DNA of 64,000 nt from Owenia fusiformis (Eukaryota; Annelida; Polychaeta; Sabellida; Oweniidae), in NCBI GenBank assembly GCA_903813345.2, contig CAIIXF020000005.1, forward strand, positions 20,835,375 through 20,899,374, written 5' to 3'. A program made the position numbers and the translations under genes. Under the pieces are notes generated by a model. That model saw nothing but the letters and a program-made list of their open reading frames with translations, was not told where the DNA came from and made no database searches. Positions 11,531-23,130 of the stretch are shown here, one piece after another; positions within the stretch are counted from its first letter, which is position 1; the number at the start of each line of letters is the position of its first letter.

Positions 11531-12050
11531 CAATACTTACTCAGTAATGATTCAATTTTAAAGTTGACTTCAAGTACTACTCCAGATCTAAATTTTGAAG
11601 GTCTGAAGTCTTGTGTTCATTTTAGCTACAGTTGTAGATTGAAGGTTTTTTTGTTCTGGGTGTAGTGTTAATTTCAATTTAAAGGTATTCATGTTAAAAT
11701 TATGGGCTTAGTTTCGGAGTTTTCTTTCTTTTTAATTGAACCATTGCTGATCTTTTCCTTAAATGTACTTTCAGGTGCAGTCTTCTTGCCTTGGGGAGAA
11801 CAAAAAGAACCACAAAGGGAAAATCACATAGAATCTACAATTTGTGCTACCTATCTGCAGCATATCTACATACCATCCATCTTGTTTAAGGTACTGTAAC
11901 ATATAATCAGTTCTATTATTTGATGATTGTGCTCTCTGGTTCAGTACGGTTATTCCGCAACGACACATTTTTCAATTGTTGAGATTCCAATTCCATTGCT
12001 GGCAAATGTATGTCTGGCAAACATTTTTTCTAAGAAATACACTGAATGAT
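11531..12050. repeat. Tandem unit, copy 3 (partial)
   Basis: Repeats the first part of the unit from CTTACTCAG through GGCAAACATTTTTTCTAAG and stops matching after GAATGATGACTG. The sequence then becomes unique and enters the transposase exons. It retains the empty target site of the 7029-8597 element. Confidence 0.85.
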
Positions 12051-12184
12051 GACTGACTGTATTAATAATTTGATATGTACGAAACTCACCGCCTGCCATG
12101 CTTCATACTCTGCAATAGTTGCACTGAATATTTCAAGTTTAACAAATTGATGTAAATACATGTTGGTGTAACTTATTGTTTCAG

Positions 12185-12371
12185 GTGCTAAGTTCATCTG
12201 TAGCCAACTACATGGAGCTACAAGATAGAGCAGAATATGTGTCCACCATAGAGCTCATCAGGAAAATTGATAATGCTTTTGATGAACTCAAAACATACAC
12301 GATTGATGGTGAAAAGTAAACCCGTCTACGAGCCTTATTACAGAGTCCGAGCCCCTGACAGGAGATTGAAG
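12185..12371 (+). pseudogene. P-element/THAP9-type transposase, exon a
   Basis: Follows a TTGTTTCAG acceptor and ends at TTGAAG|GTAATT. It starts VLSSSVANYMELQDRAEY and continues IRKIDNAFDEL, the pattern of P-type transposases just after the catalytic core insertion region (qVLSsSVA..m, then F...D..Fd.L). A one-base insertion after GEK shifts the frame; beyond it VYEPYYRVRAPDRRLK runs into exon b in phase. Such proteins excise and insert P-like elements; THAP9 is the domesticated animal relative. Upstream exons (THAP zinc finger, first catalytic residues) were not found. Confidence 0.65.
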
Positions 12372-12571
12372 GTAATTGATTTGCTTTAATTACATTTCTG
12401 AATATTTCAATTGAACTCATTTTTGTAAATACACTGTATTTACAGATCTGTACTGAAAACTGTTCATTGCAAATGATCCGTAGTGAACCTTGAGAATATG
12501 TAAATATGATATATTGAAAAATATATACAAGTAATAAATCTGTAATATTTTGCTATTTAACTTTGTTCTAG

Positions 12572-12710
12572 TGGCTGACTCTGGAGTTCTTAGGCTGTCT
12601 TGGCAGTTTGAGTGAAGAACCTCAAGCAATTCCTAATATTTCTAGCGAGGAAAAGAACAAATTATCAGTAACCCTCGGTTGGGCGACATTGGAAGGATGG
12701 AAGATTGCAG
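12572..12710 (+). pseudogene. P-element/THAP9-type transposase, exon b
   Basis: Bounded by TTGTTCTAG and GCAG|GTAAGG, and open throughout. It encodes WLTLEFLGCLGSLSE and ends TLGWATLEGWKIA, matching the P-type segment T.eGl.it, which precedes the final helices. It starts in phase 0 with exon a and ends in phase 1, which fits exon c exactly. The phase agreement across three exons is the main support for calling this one gene. Confidence 0.65.
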
Positions 12711-13016
12711 GTAAGGTGTTGCATTGATCAAGTGCTGCATTTATTAAATATGCAGTAAATATAAAATTAATATAAAAATCATTTGGTTTTATGTGTGTGT
12801 TTTATGGGAGTTAGTCAGTTATAAAGATGTTATACTATTTTTGTTATGATAACAGAAGAACCTGCTGAGTGGAACACCTCACAAGTGTAACAGTGTTTTC
12901 AAAGTCCCACTGCCTATTTATTCCATGATTGTTAATGTCCACTTTCATAGTTTCTACAGTTCTACTGCACTCATCCTTTCTGAATTAATAGAAACACGTA
13001 TTTATTATTCCTTCAG

Positions 13017-13384
13017 TGCGTTCATTGGTGGTAATATTACTTTTCGAAGAGCCGGGCGTGCAATATATTCTGAGTGAGAAACTCCTCTGTCAGAATAGGG
13101 TGGAGCAACATTTTTCACGCCACAGAAAGGCTAGTGGTCTAAACAATTCACCAAATGTTGCAGATTTCATGAACAATGAACTTGTACGAGTATATCAGGT
13201 TGCGATGCTGAATGCTGCACCTAAAATGCAGGGCTTTGTAGAAGGAGAGTTAACCACAATTTCGTTGTTGACAATACATCACTATCAAAACAAAGATGGA
13301 GAATTTGGAACTGGAACATTTATCGGAACTGTAAACTACATGATCATTTCTTGTACATATATATGTCACTCAAAGGTTAAGTAA
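13017..13384 (+). pseudogene. P-element/THAP9-type transposase, exon c
   Basis: The acceptor is CTTCAG; the first two bases complete the Val codon from exon b. The decisive signature is YILSEKLLCQNRVEQHFS followed by GLNNSPNVADF, the equivalent of the conserved vLT.klnQD.lE.fF...R..gG.nnNP...qF motif of P/THAP9 transposases. In this copy the usual QD is QN. The reading frame stays open to a stop at 13384; the true exon end may be earlier. Overall the gene looks decayed because of the frameshift in exon a and the missing 5' exons. Confidence 0.7.
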
Positions 13385-13859
13385 AGTGAGACGCAAATTT
13401 ATACTTTATTGCTTACGATGGTAACATGCAGAGGCCTACGAGTCTCTCATCATGAAAACATTTCGTATTCTGATCAAAACATCAATGAAGACATGGAAAA
13501 TCAATTGGGTAGTTATGGACTATAATAAATCTAAAAATAACTGGACAGATCCTAGAGTAGCCCTGCTGGGTTGAACAGGAACATATATTTAAAGTTAATT
13601 CTGAAAAATGTCATTGGATTATAGATGATCATGATCTTCTCTATGGAGGTATAGCCAGAAACATGTATATATTAGAATCAATTACTAGGTTATACAAATA
13701 TAGAGGAACTCAATTGCAAATGGCATGTAAATAATGATAATGTATATGCATATTTTATAGCGATGTTTGTCTCTGAAAAAATAAATTGCAATCGAATTAT
13801 ATATTCTGTTAGTTTTTCTTACTGTTTGGTGAATGATACAAGATGGAAAAAGATCAAGA
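13385..13859. other. No feature recognised
   Basis: AT-rich sequence after the transposase exons. I see no coding signal, RNA gene or clear repeat in it. Confidence 0.5.
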
Positions 13860-14044
13860 TTAACGCACCATTCAAATCTTTGTGTGCGGCATCCCCCCAT
13901 GCAGGGTGGGGATTGTGACATAGACATTATGACATGCCTCGCATCGTCTTTTTGACTCAAGATGGAGAATTTAACAGGCCAACATTTTTTGTTCCTGATG
14001 GAGGGAGTCTCGCACAAAAATTCAAATGGTGCATTTATCGTTAA
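13860..14044. mobile_element. Small TIR element (MITE)
   Basis: The ends are imperfect inverted repeats: TTAACGCACCATTCAAAT on the left and, read from the other strand, TTAACGATAAATGCACCATT on the right. They pair over about 35 bp with one 7-bp gap. Total length is under 190 bp with no coding capacity. Confidence 0.6.
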
Positions 14045-14293
14045 CCAGTACTTTGTCTGTCAATTTTGATATGTAATTGGAAACTCTAGAGGTCCGTGAT
14101 AGAATAAATGGTTTATAATTTAAAACATTCATGCGCTAAGGCCCCCGGGAGCTGAGGGGTGGACAAAAATCTTGAGAAACACTGTTTTCATTCACTCCTG
14201 ACTATAAAAGCTTAACAAGGCCTTTAAAAAATAACGTGTATATAGAGAGAGGAGGTATTTTGGGTAATGTCAAATTTGCCCTTAGCAAATTAA

Positions 14294-15650
14294 ACCGCAT
14301 GCATGCAAAGTTTATGCGACGTTTCCATGCAATACCCCCATGCAACACCCATGCAGGAAAATTAAAACTCATTTATAGGAACCATGCAAAGCCCATTCAA
14401 ATCCATGCAAAATCGATTCATCATCCATTCAAATCCATGCAAAGTCCATTCAAATCCATGCAAAGTCCATTCATCATCCATTCAAATCCATGCAAAGTCC
14501 ATGCGGCATCCATTCAAATCCATGCAAAGTCCATGCGGCATCCATTCAAATCCATGCAAAGCACGTTAATCCACATGCAAAGTCCATGCAGGCTGCGAGA
14601 AATTTTGTTATTGAGGGACGCGCACTGTCCATGCAAAATTGAAAGCATTTTCGTGGTTTTCTATGAAAACCATGCAATCCCCATTTAATTCACATGGCCA
14701 AATTAAGGGAATCCCGTAAATGACAGCACTGATTTTCTGGGAGAGGAACCTACAGCACGATGTATCTTTAAATCTGAGAATGCTCATTCAGGTGAGTCAC
14801 AGCTTTCTTGCGAAAATGACTGAATGGGGGACATCGGGCGGGTTTTCAATCCTACCTTTTTACGCTATAAAGATAATTAATCCTTCACAAACTAGTTGAA
14901 GATTTAGGAATTCTCTATGATCAAGTTATCTTGCCTGTTTTATAATTTTGACCATCCAGATATGGACCTACTGCCAGAAGGCTCACAGTTATTCATGATA
15001 ATGAAGGACCTCTGGGTGCAGCAGTATTTATCTTCATAATCATTACTGTTTTTACTGTTACTGGTACAATTGGTCATACATAACACATTTATGCTTGACC
15101 ATCTAAACTGGAATAACCACAGCAATACTTGCATTTAACTTATTACAAAATAGACATGCAGAATGTCCAAGTATGTCAGTAACTTCTGAATCTATATTTG
15201 ATTGGTCATTTTCAAACTATTGTTCTAAAATCATAAAAATTACCTGAATCTCTTACAGTTAAACATTCCTTGTCAGCAATATTTCTTTTGGTTTCAAAAG
15301 AGCGGGAATCTTTAACCAATTATTGATGACTATGCAAATACCATGCAATATTGCATGGACTTGCATGGATACCAATCGCCTAGAGTATTTTATACAAGCA
15401 GCCTGCATGGACATTGCATGGTGTTTGCATGCATGCAGATACCATGCAAAGTCCATGCGCGTTGCATGTGTTTTGCATGGTGATTGCATGGATAAATGAT
15501 TCTACATTTTCATTTGCATGGGCAATGCATGGTGATTGCATGGATAAGTGCATGGGTTTTCTGTTCAACTTCCTCTTTTGCATGGACTCGCATGGATTTT
15601 TTCAGATTTCATGGACTTTGCATGTGCTTTGCATGTAAAAATTCATGCGC
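14294..15650. repeat. Foldback element with CCATGCAA-rich arms
   Basis: The left arm (about 14294-14700) is a minisatellite rich in CCATGCAAAGTCCATTCAAA and close variants. The right arm (about 15335-15640) is built from the complement, TTGCATGG. The two arms can pair with each other across a unique centre of about 640 bp. The apparent reading frames in the arms come from the repeat and are not genes. The centre shows no recognisable protein. Confidence 0.75.
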
Positions 15651-15810
15651 TTTATGATACTTTTTTCTAATTAATACCTAGGATCCTTCTTACTCTTGTC
15701 AGCTATACTTTGAACTTTCAATAACTCTATTAATATGTTCTAATTCCAAATAGTCAGATATGATTCTGGATTCTGATTGGTCAAGAGGCAGGCATATCAT
15801 AGCATGTCCA

Positions 15811-16028
15811 AGACTGATTGGCTCCCAGGATCGAAACTTGATATTTTCCAACAATGAAAACGTCGAAATGACGTTATTTTCTGCAATCATAACAGACTAT
15901 AAATTCAAAATAAACAGTTTAAAAGATTCGAACCAATATCTCCATCATTTCCTGTGAGATTTGGAGTTCATCGTTTCGAAATAAGACCAAAACTCACGAT
16001 TCAAATGTTAATTGGAAAAAATGGCATG
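15811..16028. mobile_element. Partial copy of the 304-bp MITE family
   Basis: Matches most of the element at 22565-22868 in opposite orientation, starting GATTGGCTCCCAG and continuing through TATTTTCCAACAATGAAAAC. Identity by eye is high (most positions). The left TIR end is decayed and the other end is lost. Confidence 0.7.
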
Positions 16029-17357
16029 ATGTAAAACATCTGTCTTTAAAATGAGTCTTATAAGAAATAAACTTTTATGTTGAAAGAAAGATGGCGTTCT
16101 GGTGAAAATCTCTACATCTTGATTCTACACTGGAAAGCGAAACGTACATATGACGTGCACGGACCTGGAGACAATTCGGGAAATGCGGGCTTATCTAAGC
16201 TTTGAACGTTAATCTCTGCCTTATTTAAAAAGCCAACTATGTGTTTTACATATCATTTTGAAGTATTTTTTATTCGCATTTCAATGAAATTACTTTTCCT
16301 TCAAAATTTTGATGGAATCCAACACATTTTTAAAGTTAAATATACTCCGACATCGTCAAATACGCTGTAAGACGTAACACTTTACGCTTACAAGGCTCGT
16401 TGAAATTGAGATAACTTTTGAAATAATGATCAAAATACCACTTAAATTTCACAATTTATTCAATGGAACATTTGCATTTATGACGTCACAATTGCTTAAC
16501 GGCTACATTTCAAATTATCTTATACGAACGCTTTTAAAATTTTCAAAATTGTGTAAGGTTTTGAAGGCGAATGGGACGAGCAATACGTTTACCTTCATTT
16601 AACCTTCTAATTTAGGTCTGATTTGAAAGAAAATTTAACTGCACCATATTGTCATGGCGAAATTTACAAAACAATAACCGGTTTGTTTATTTTGCAAATA
16701 ATATCAAAATAAGAGCTGGTTTTCGAGACTTGAAAAAATGTGACGCATCGATTTTTTACCACAAATTCCATACATATCAATTTTTACTAACGCCCCAAGT
16801 GGATTTCTTGACCGTTTTTCAAAATTCAAAAACATTTTAGAAATATTGTCCTCGAGATCATGCTACCCTGTAAATTTTGTAATAATTAGATAAGGATAAA
16901 GTATTTTATTTTTAGGTTGACTAAACTTGTAAAAAATGTGACGCTTGTCGTTTTTGACGTTGTAAGGCTGTTTGCGCCCTATACTGCTCATTGTTTTGTT
17001 TTGTTTTTTTGACGCCATAATGTTACGCTAATTGTCCCCAGTTTCGTGCGACGTGTAACATGTATTTAGTTATGATATGAAACATAACAATCACAATAGT
17101 AACAATTAGTTCTGAGCATTCAAACTGTGTTCTGTGTGAGAGGTGACTAACACTGACTAACAAGTGCACTGACTAACACTGAAGTGACTAACACGACTGC
17201 TAACAAGCGAATATAACACGAGCTGACGAGATCATACGAGCTATGCGGTTCAAAATTTGTTATATGAATGCTGGAATTTCCAGAGAATGGGAAAGCGGGA
17301 CTGTGGGGTAGGCCTACTTTGGGAAGGGGAAATTCATCTCTCTAATAGGATACAGAG
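16029..17357. other. No gene; scattered repeat pieces
   Basis: AT-rich with no supported coding sequence. A stretch near 16369-16440 (GACGTAACACTTTACGCTTA ... GATAACTT) recurs in altered form inside the next element near 17799-17880, so both are pieces of one older repeat. Confidence 0.5.
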
Positions 17358-18215
17358 TGTAGAAAAAACCGGGTACCGGGTAGTAAATCCTCTATGCTGG
17401 GTTCAAACTTGGTACCCGGTCGAAAAAACCGGGTAACCCCAAAACGGGTATGTAAAAACCTACGTTTCTTTGCAGTAGACTAGAACAGGAATAAAGCTTG
17501 CAATCCGTCATCAGCACGACGCGACACAACATCAGCACGACATCATCACTTCAAATACACAAAGTACATTCAGGGGCGTAGCCAGCTTTCAGTCAGGGGG
17601 GTGTGTGATCGTGGCATAAGCAACGACTAAGATTTGTTTTGAATTTACAAAAATGTATGTAACCATGGACTTCTGTTATTTGAAGTCCATGATGTAACTT
17701 CCTTCAAAATTGAGCTAGAAGCTTCAAATAAAAAGCATTTCAAGGCTCTTTCCTTCCTCATCACCATCGCAGACCCTGTGGCTTCGCCTATGACATTGTA
17801 AGACGTAACAATTTACACTTCAGTGGACGCTTCGTCGAAGATTGGGATAACTTAAATTATGATTAATAATCAAAATCTTACACGTTGCATCATGTAAATT
17901 AACACACGTCACCTCTCTGCTAAAGTAACGATAGCTATTTACAGATTTAAATCAATCAAAACAATTCATGTACCAACATACGGACTATTGAAAATAGCGT
18001 AAGATTGATTTGTCATGTTTTGCAAATATTGCTTGTTATATTCATGTCAAAAAAATTGGGTGAAAACGACAGAGGCTTTCTAATAATATTTAACTTAATA
18101 TGTTATATATTCGTATTTTTCATTTTTTGGGTACCCGGTTTTTTCGACCGGGTATCGAGTACCAAGTTTGAACCCAGCATTGAGGATTTACTACCCGGTA
18201 CCCGTTTTTTCTACA
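17358..18215. mobile_element. Non-autonomous TIR element with ACCCGG-rich ends
   Basis: Inverted repeats of about 85 bp bound the element. Both begin TGTAGAAAAAAC, then CGGGTACCGGGTAGTAAATC, and include GCTGGGTTCAAACTTGGTAC. Length is 858 bp. No target duplication is visible and no transposase reading frame exists. The terminal repeats themselves contain short ACCCGG/CCGGGT palindromes. Confidence 0.8.
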
Positions 18216-21200
18216 AACCCGTAACAATAATGTAGATTGTTTTCCTTTCAATACATGGCGGATACGGGGTCAACCCAGTTCTTCGAAAATTAGAGAATTT
18301 CTTAAAACGAATCTTCTTGCAACCTCTGCAAATCACGACAACATAACATTGGAATCACGTTGACATCATTGCAAAATTAGGCTAAATATGTTAAGTCACA
18401 ACGTTAATTGTTTAATGTTAAGCCTACGAAAGTTCATGGGTAACTTGAGAACTACAAAATACAACCAAATACTTTTCGAACGTACAATTGCAATACTTCT
18501 CACGTACGTCTTCATAGTTTTAGGAACGTATTTTAAACGCATGATAGCCAAATATATCAAGATACTATATCTGCCTAAATGTAGTTATCTAGTGTTCACA
18601 AAGTTTTGAAACATATTTTATCTAGATCGATCAGAAATTAGCTTTTCCAATAATTTACTTTACTAGTTTTAGTATCTTGCATGACTTGTTCATAAGAATT
18701 CTTTATTTCTACCTCGTTCCCAATACGTCTTCAGACAGACAAGTAATTGAAGTCACACCCGTTTGTTTGCGTGACAGAATATTCCACGCAAATTTATACG
18801 TATACGCACTTTCTCTGATCATTTTCAAACAAATACATTTCAGGACAAGAAGATAAAAAACAAATTCCGGAAACGGATGCCCAAAAATAAATCCCAAGTG
18901 ATTAAGTTTAGAATGTTTTGTTCTTTTACGATTTGATAAGAGACAGAGACTAAAAATTAAATGCGACGAAATATTCTGACAACGTAATAATGTTTTCTGT
19001 TTATTCTTAAAGTTCTATGCGTTAACTTATTTTATCTGTTTCAAAATGTTTCATTTTATTTTGCCTATATAAAAGAGATTGAAGAAGATAAGATAAACTG
19101 TTCGGTAATATATATTGTGTTTAATAACCTTTTTTAATATGTAAAATAGTACAGGGAGCGAGAAAGTAAGCTGATTATACAGAACAATTCGCTGGTTTTA
19201 TACAAAAACCAATCCTGAGATAGTCAATAATATAGACTCATGTTTTGTACAATAGTGTGATAGTATAATTTGAACCACTAAATGTAATTGATCTAATCTT
19301 TATTTTCAGACGAGTAGTACAATAACAACGTACATGTGCTAATCATTATTTCTAATGCGCTTGATATCCTAATCCAGTGATAGACTATCAGACTATGGTA
19401 CATGGAGCTGTATTTGACATTCAAAACCAGAATATAATGAGTAGTAGAAGGAATGATACGTTGGAGTTCATTGATGCACGACGAATGCATACATGGGGCG
19501 TCATTGGAATATTTCAAATGCTACATAGTACTATATATGGAAATGTTTGCCTAAAACTACAAAATAACTTTATATGTGGAATATGACATCACTCTAGTAT
19601 ACCTAACCCCTAGAAGATGCTCTGTTTGTCCAATTGTATTGTTTAGTACATTTTTGAAAATACCTTATTAACATCTAACGTCATCCAATAAACCATTAAT
19701 AAGGAACAGACAAATAACATAATCATTTCTAATAAGCCAAAAGGGTTGCTCATGAACACCCAATGCAAGGTATAGTAGAGTGGACATATCTTTGTATCGT
19801 CTTTATCGCATATCCGTTACTTACCGCTGCCATTTTGAATGTTGACTAGACATAATACTGTACAATTAGTGTATTATTAGGAAGTGGATTCATAATACTA
19901 TAACCACTGCGTCAAAGGTGAAGTTCCAAGCAATTTCTAGACGTGCAAAGCTAGTCTAGAAACTCCGCGTATCTAGAGATTCCAAGACGTGTCAGTATAA
20001 TTAGACCGGCCACCTGTTATGCGTTATAGTCGCGCTTAATTATACTTTACTAGTATTGGAATATAACAATCATTTAAATTTCATATTAATAATAATTGAT
20101 ATTTTTTAAATCATTATCGAGATCGTCTATCTATTTTGCTAAATCTTACATTTTTACAGGATCACGATATAGATCAGATGAAAACACGAAATGTGTTTTT
20201 CTTTGTTTATCGACCCTGATTTCTAGTGATTTTAACTTGGACGCATATTACTCTTTTAGAACAGTTTGAATAATTAACAAAGTCCACTTTGAACCGTGTC
20301 AATCATTCAAATAGTCAAATCAAGGGCGTTACAATACCCGGGAATTTATCGGTTCGTGCAGTACTTGTTTATGATAGCGCCATCTGCAGGTCACTGTGGT
20401 TATAGCCTACATAATACGGGGTAGGATATCGGGAATTCGGTGAAGTTTCTATCCGTCGATTACGCTATGAATTGAAGCAAGTGTGACCACTTTATCCACT
20501 TAAACAATTTGATAATTGATTAAATCGTTAAACAAAATCGATAAACACGCCATACACTTCCCATCTCCTTGGAAATTAGCATGTATTTAGATTCTATCGG
20601 ATTGTGTTTTCGGACGATGCTCGACCCAGACCACTAGGGAAATCCTTATGCTAATTAGTATGACGTCATATTTTCCTGGGGAATCCTAGATTTCAAAGCC
20701 TCGGTCTTTTATTGTGTCAAATGTAAACGTTCTTTTGCAGACAGAAAATTGACAGATTAGCTTTTAACTTTCAGCTTTGATGTTTAAATATTCTATATTT
20801 CTTCCGGACTTCTTGCTGAATATCATATAATGTTATAACTTGATTTGGATTTTGGACGGTTGCCTGATTGATCCTTTCTGAAATTTTGATTGTGATTCAC
20901 GATTGATTGGCAAGAAAAATAATTCCTACTGTTTTCCAGCGAAGTCTAAATGTTACAGCATAAATTATAATAAGTGGGAAGTAGAATAAAGGATGGGCGG
21001 GGCCAGGGGATTGGTGGCCCTACCAGCCCCACCAATATTCACACGCACATAAGAGACAAACACACCCAGGCTCCAGGCCGTGATGGAAATATAAAACTAT
21101 TTAGGGCACAAAATGGTATTTAATAGACCGATATGTAGTGAATCCGCCATGTATTGAAGGTAAAACAATTTGCATTATTGTTACTTCTATCAATACAGGG

Positions 21201-21562
21201 ATTGTGCAATGGAAAAGCAATGGCACAATCAAAAATGTGCATATCAATCGTGAATATCTCTCGGTTCAAAGCTTAATTCCAACAGAATCGTGTCAAAATA
21301 TGTTTCTGAATAACAGTTATACATTATAAGATCGCAAACTCTTACAAATTATCAGCCTATGACGAAAATAAGCTTGAATATCCCTCCCCTATAATATTGA
21401 TAATCACATTTATGCGTGCGCGCGCAGCTCGTCCACTGAACGAAACGCCACTTCCCGCTGAAATCACCGGGTATTGATCTTTCCCTTGGTCAAATATGTA
21501 GATAGTTACTCACTTCGAGAGCCATGTTAGATTTTCAATTTATGGCTCTCGAACGGGGAAAT
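18216..21562. other. No gene; a few dispersed repeat pieces
   Basis: No convincing reading frame, RNA gene or splice-defined exon. It contains one half of an inverted repeat pair (19146-19183, partner at 24992-25029). It also holds a block near 19940-19995 with TCTAGAAACTCCGCGTATCT that recurs near 23770-23840. Short CG-containing motifs occur but no CpG-island-like region. Confidence 0.5.
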
Positions 21563-22047
21563 GGACAGCTGAATAATCGTGACTTCTGAGCGTCGATCAG
21601 CGCCTTACTTTTGTTCTCTAACTATGTCATACATCATTATCATCCTTCCGTGCAAGTATTGGAGCGCTGAAGTACTTCCTTTTCGATCAAGACTTGTAAT
21701 TGTTAGTCGAGTGAATCTTTTTTTCTGCTAAATCTGGCTAAATTCCAATATGGCGTTTTCTGCTCGTAAATCTCCGGAGGTTGTCCGAACCTAACTCATT
21801 CTCAAAATTCATTTCGTTCGTTGCGTATCTCGCTCCTAGCAAACCGCCATATTGGAAATGGGTTGAAAAAAACATTCACTCGACGAACGATTTACAAGTC
21901 TTGATCGAAAAAGAAGTATTTCAGCGCTCCAATACTTGCACGGATTGATGATACCGATGGAAGACACAGTTAGAGACCAAAAGTAAGCCACTGATCGATC
22001 CTGATCGACTTAATTCGTGTTTCAAGGGTCATTATTATTCAGCTGCC
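21563..22047. mobile_element. Inverted-repeat MITE with about 200-bp arms
   Basis: The left arm (CAGCTGAATAAT ... CCAATATGGCG) and right arm (CGCCATATTGG ... ATTATTCAGCTG) are imperfect complements over about 200 bp, including the shared word GCAAGTATTGGAGCGCTGAA. A centre of under 100 bp separates them. Total is about 485 bp, with no coding capacity. Confidence 0.8.
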
Positions 22048-22303
22048 CAAGTGCGCCGTGGGAAAGCTATTATATCAAAATCCACATAGCTTTCGCAGTA
22101 AGTAAGTAGATAGCACATGCAGGCCCGTATACAGGGGGAGGTAGATTGGTTCTAGCGACCCCCCTCCGTGACCAAAAATGCATTATTTTACACCATTCTG
22201 AGCATTTTTTAAATTATTTTGTCCATTTTGAACTAACATTGCCAAAAGTGAACTCCCTCTGGAATAAAGTAACCCACCCCTTGGCAAATCCTGGCTACGG
22301 GTC

Positions 22304-23121
22304 GGCTTTGTATAAAAAAAACCTCCTACCTCATACCCACCTACCCAAGTACGTGGGACATGATACAGTCTTTGAAGGGTTCAATTTCAAAGATCTTAGT
22401 TCATTAAATCTTAGTTTATGATGAATTATAGATGCATTTGTAACGGCCCTTGATAGCAAGGTGCTACTACATCCCAGCTGGGTACGATTCCCATTCGGGG
22501 CATCGACTTTAGCACACTTTCTTTCAATTTCTTTATCTGGCTTGTTGGACCTAAGCTCGCGGTCCAAGGAGGATTGGCTCCCAGAGTGCAGCATCGATAT
22601 TCTGTCCCATATATGGGCATGTCGTGCTACAAAATTTGAATTCCAACGACCGCCATTTTGTTCACTTCAACATTTGAATTGTGAATTTTGGTCTTATTTG
22701 CCAACGAAAAATTCCAAAACTCACAAGAAATGATCGAGATATTGGTTCGAATATTTTGAACTGTTTATTTTGAATTTATAATCGGTTATAATTTCAGAAA
22801 ATAACGACATTTCGGCGTTTTCATTGTTGGAAAATATCGACTTCGATTCTGGGAGCCAATCCTCCTTGCTCGCGGTCGTTAGTTATTTATTCCCCCAGGG
22901 CGCCCTCGGGTCATTACACATTAAAATGCATCCATATGCCTGTATTTATGGATCTATCATCTGTCTAGTCATAAAATAAAGCCGGAATTGTAGAAATGTT
23001 AATAATTTAATTAGCTATTTTGAGATTTAACAATCTTTAAAATTGAACCCTTCAATGACTGTATCATGTTCCACGTAGGTGGGTAGGTGGGTATGAGGTA
23101 GGAGGTTTTTTATACAAAGCC
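22304..23121. mobile_element. 818-bp TIR element with 9-bp target duplication (outer)
   Basis: Flanked by identical CTACGGGTC at 22295-22303 and 23122-23130. The ends are inverted repeats of about 100 bp starting GGCTTTGTATAAAAAA and running through ACCTCCTACCTCATACCCAC. The 9-bp duplication fits Mutator-like transposons. It contains a SINE-like block (near 22450-22505, B-box-like GGTACGATTCCCA) and is itself interrupted by a second element at 22565-22868. Confidence 0.85.
22565..22868. mobile_element. 304-bp MITE with 9-bp target duplication (nested)
   Basis: Flanked by CTCGCGGTC on both sides (22556-22564 and 22869-22877). The terminal repeats are CAAGGAGGATTGGCTCCCAG and its complement. 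It sits inside the 818-bp element and so inserted later. A partial relative lies at 15811-16028. It has no coding capacity. Confidence 0.85.
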
Positions 23122-23130
23122 CTACGGGTC

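Noticed and set aside
14236-14688. 150-codon open frame rich in repeated HAKS-type words
   Set aside because: It is a translation of the CCATGCAA minisatellite arm; the same repeat is open in a second frame.
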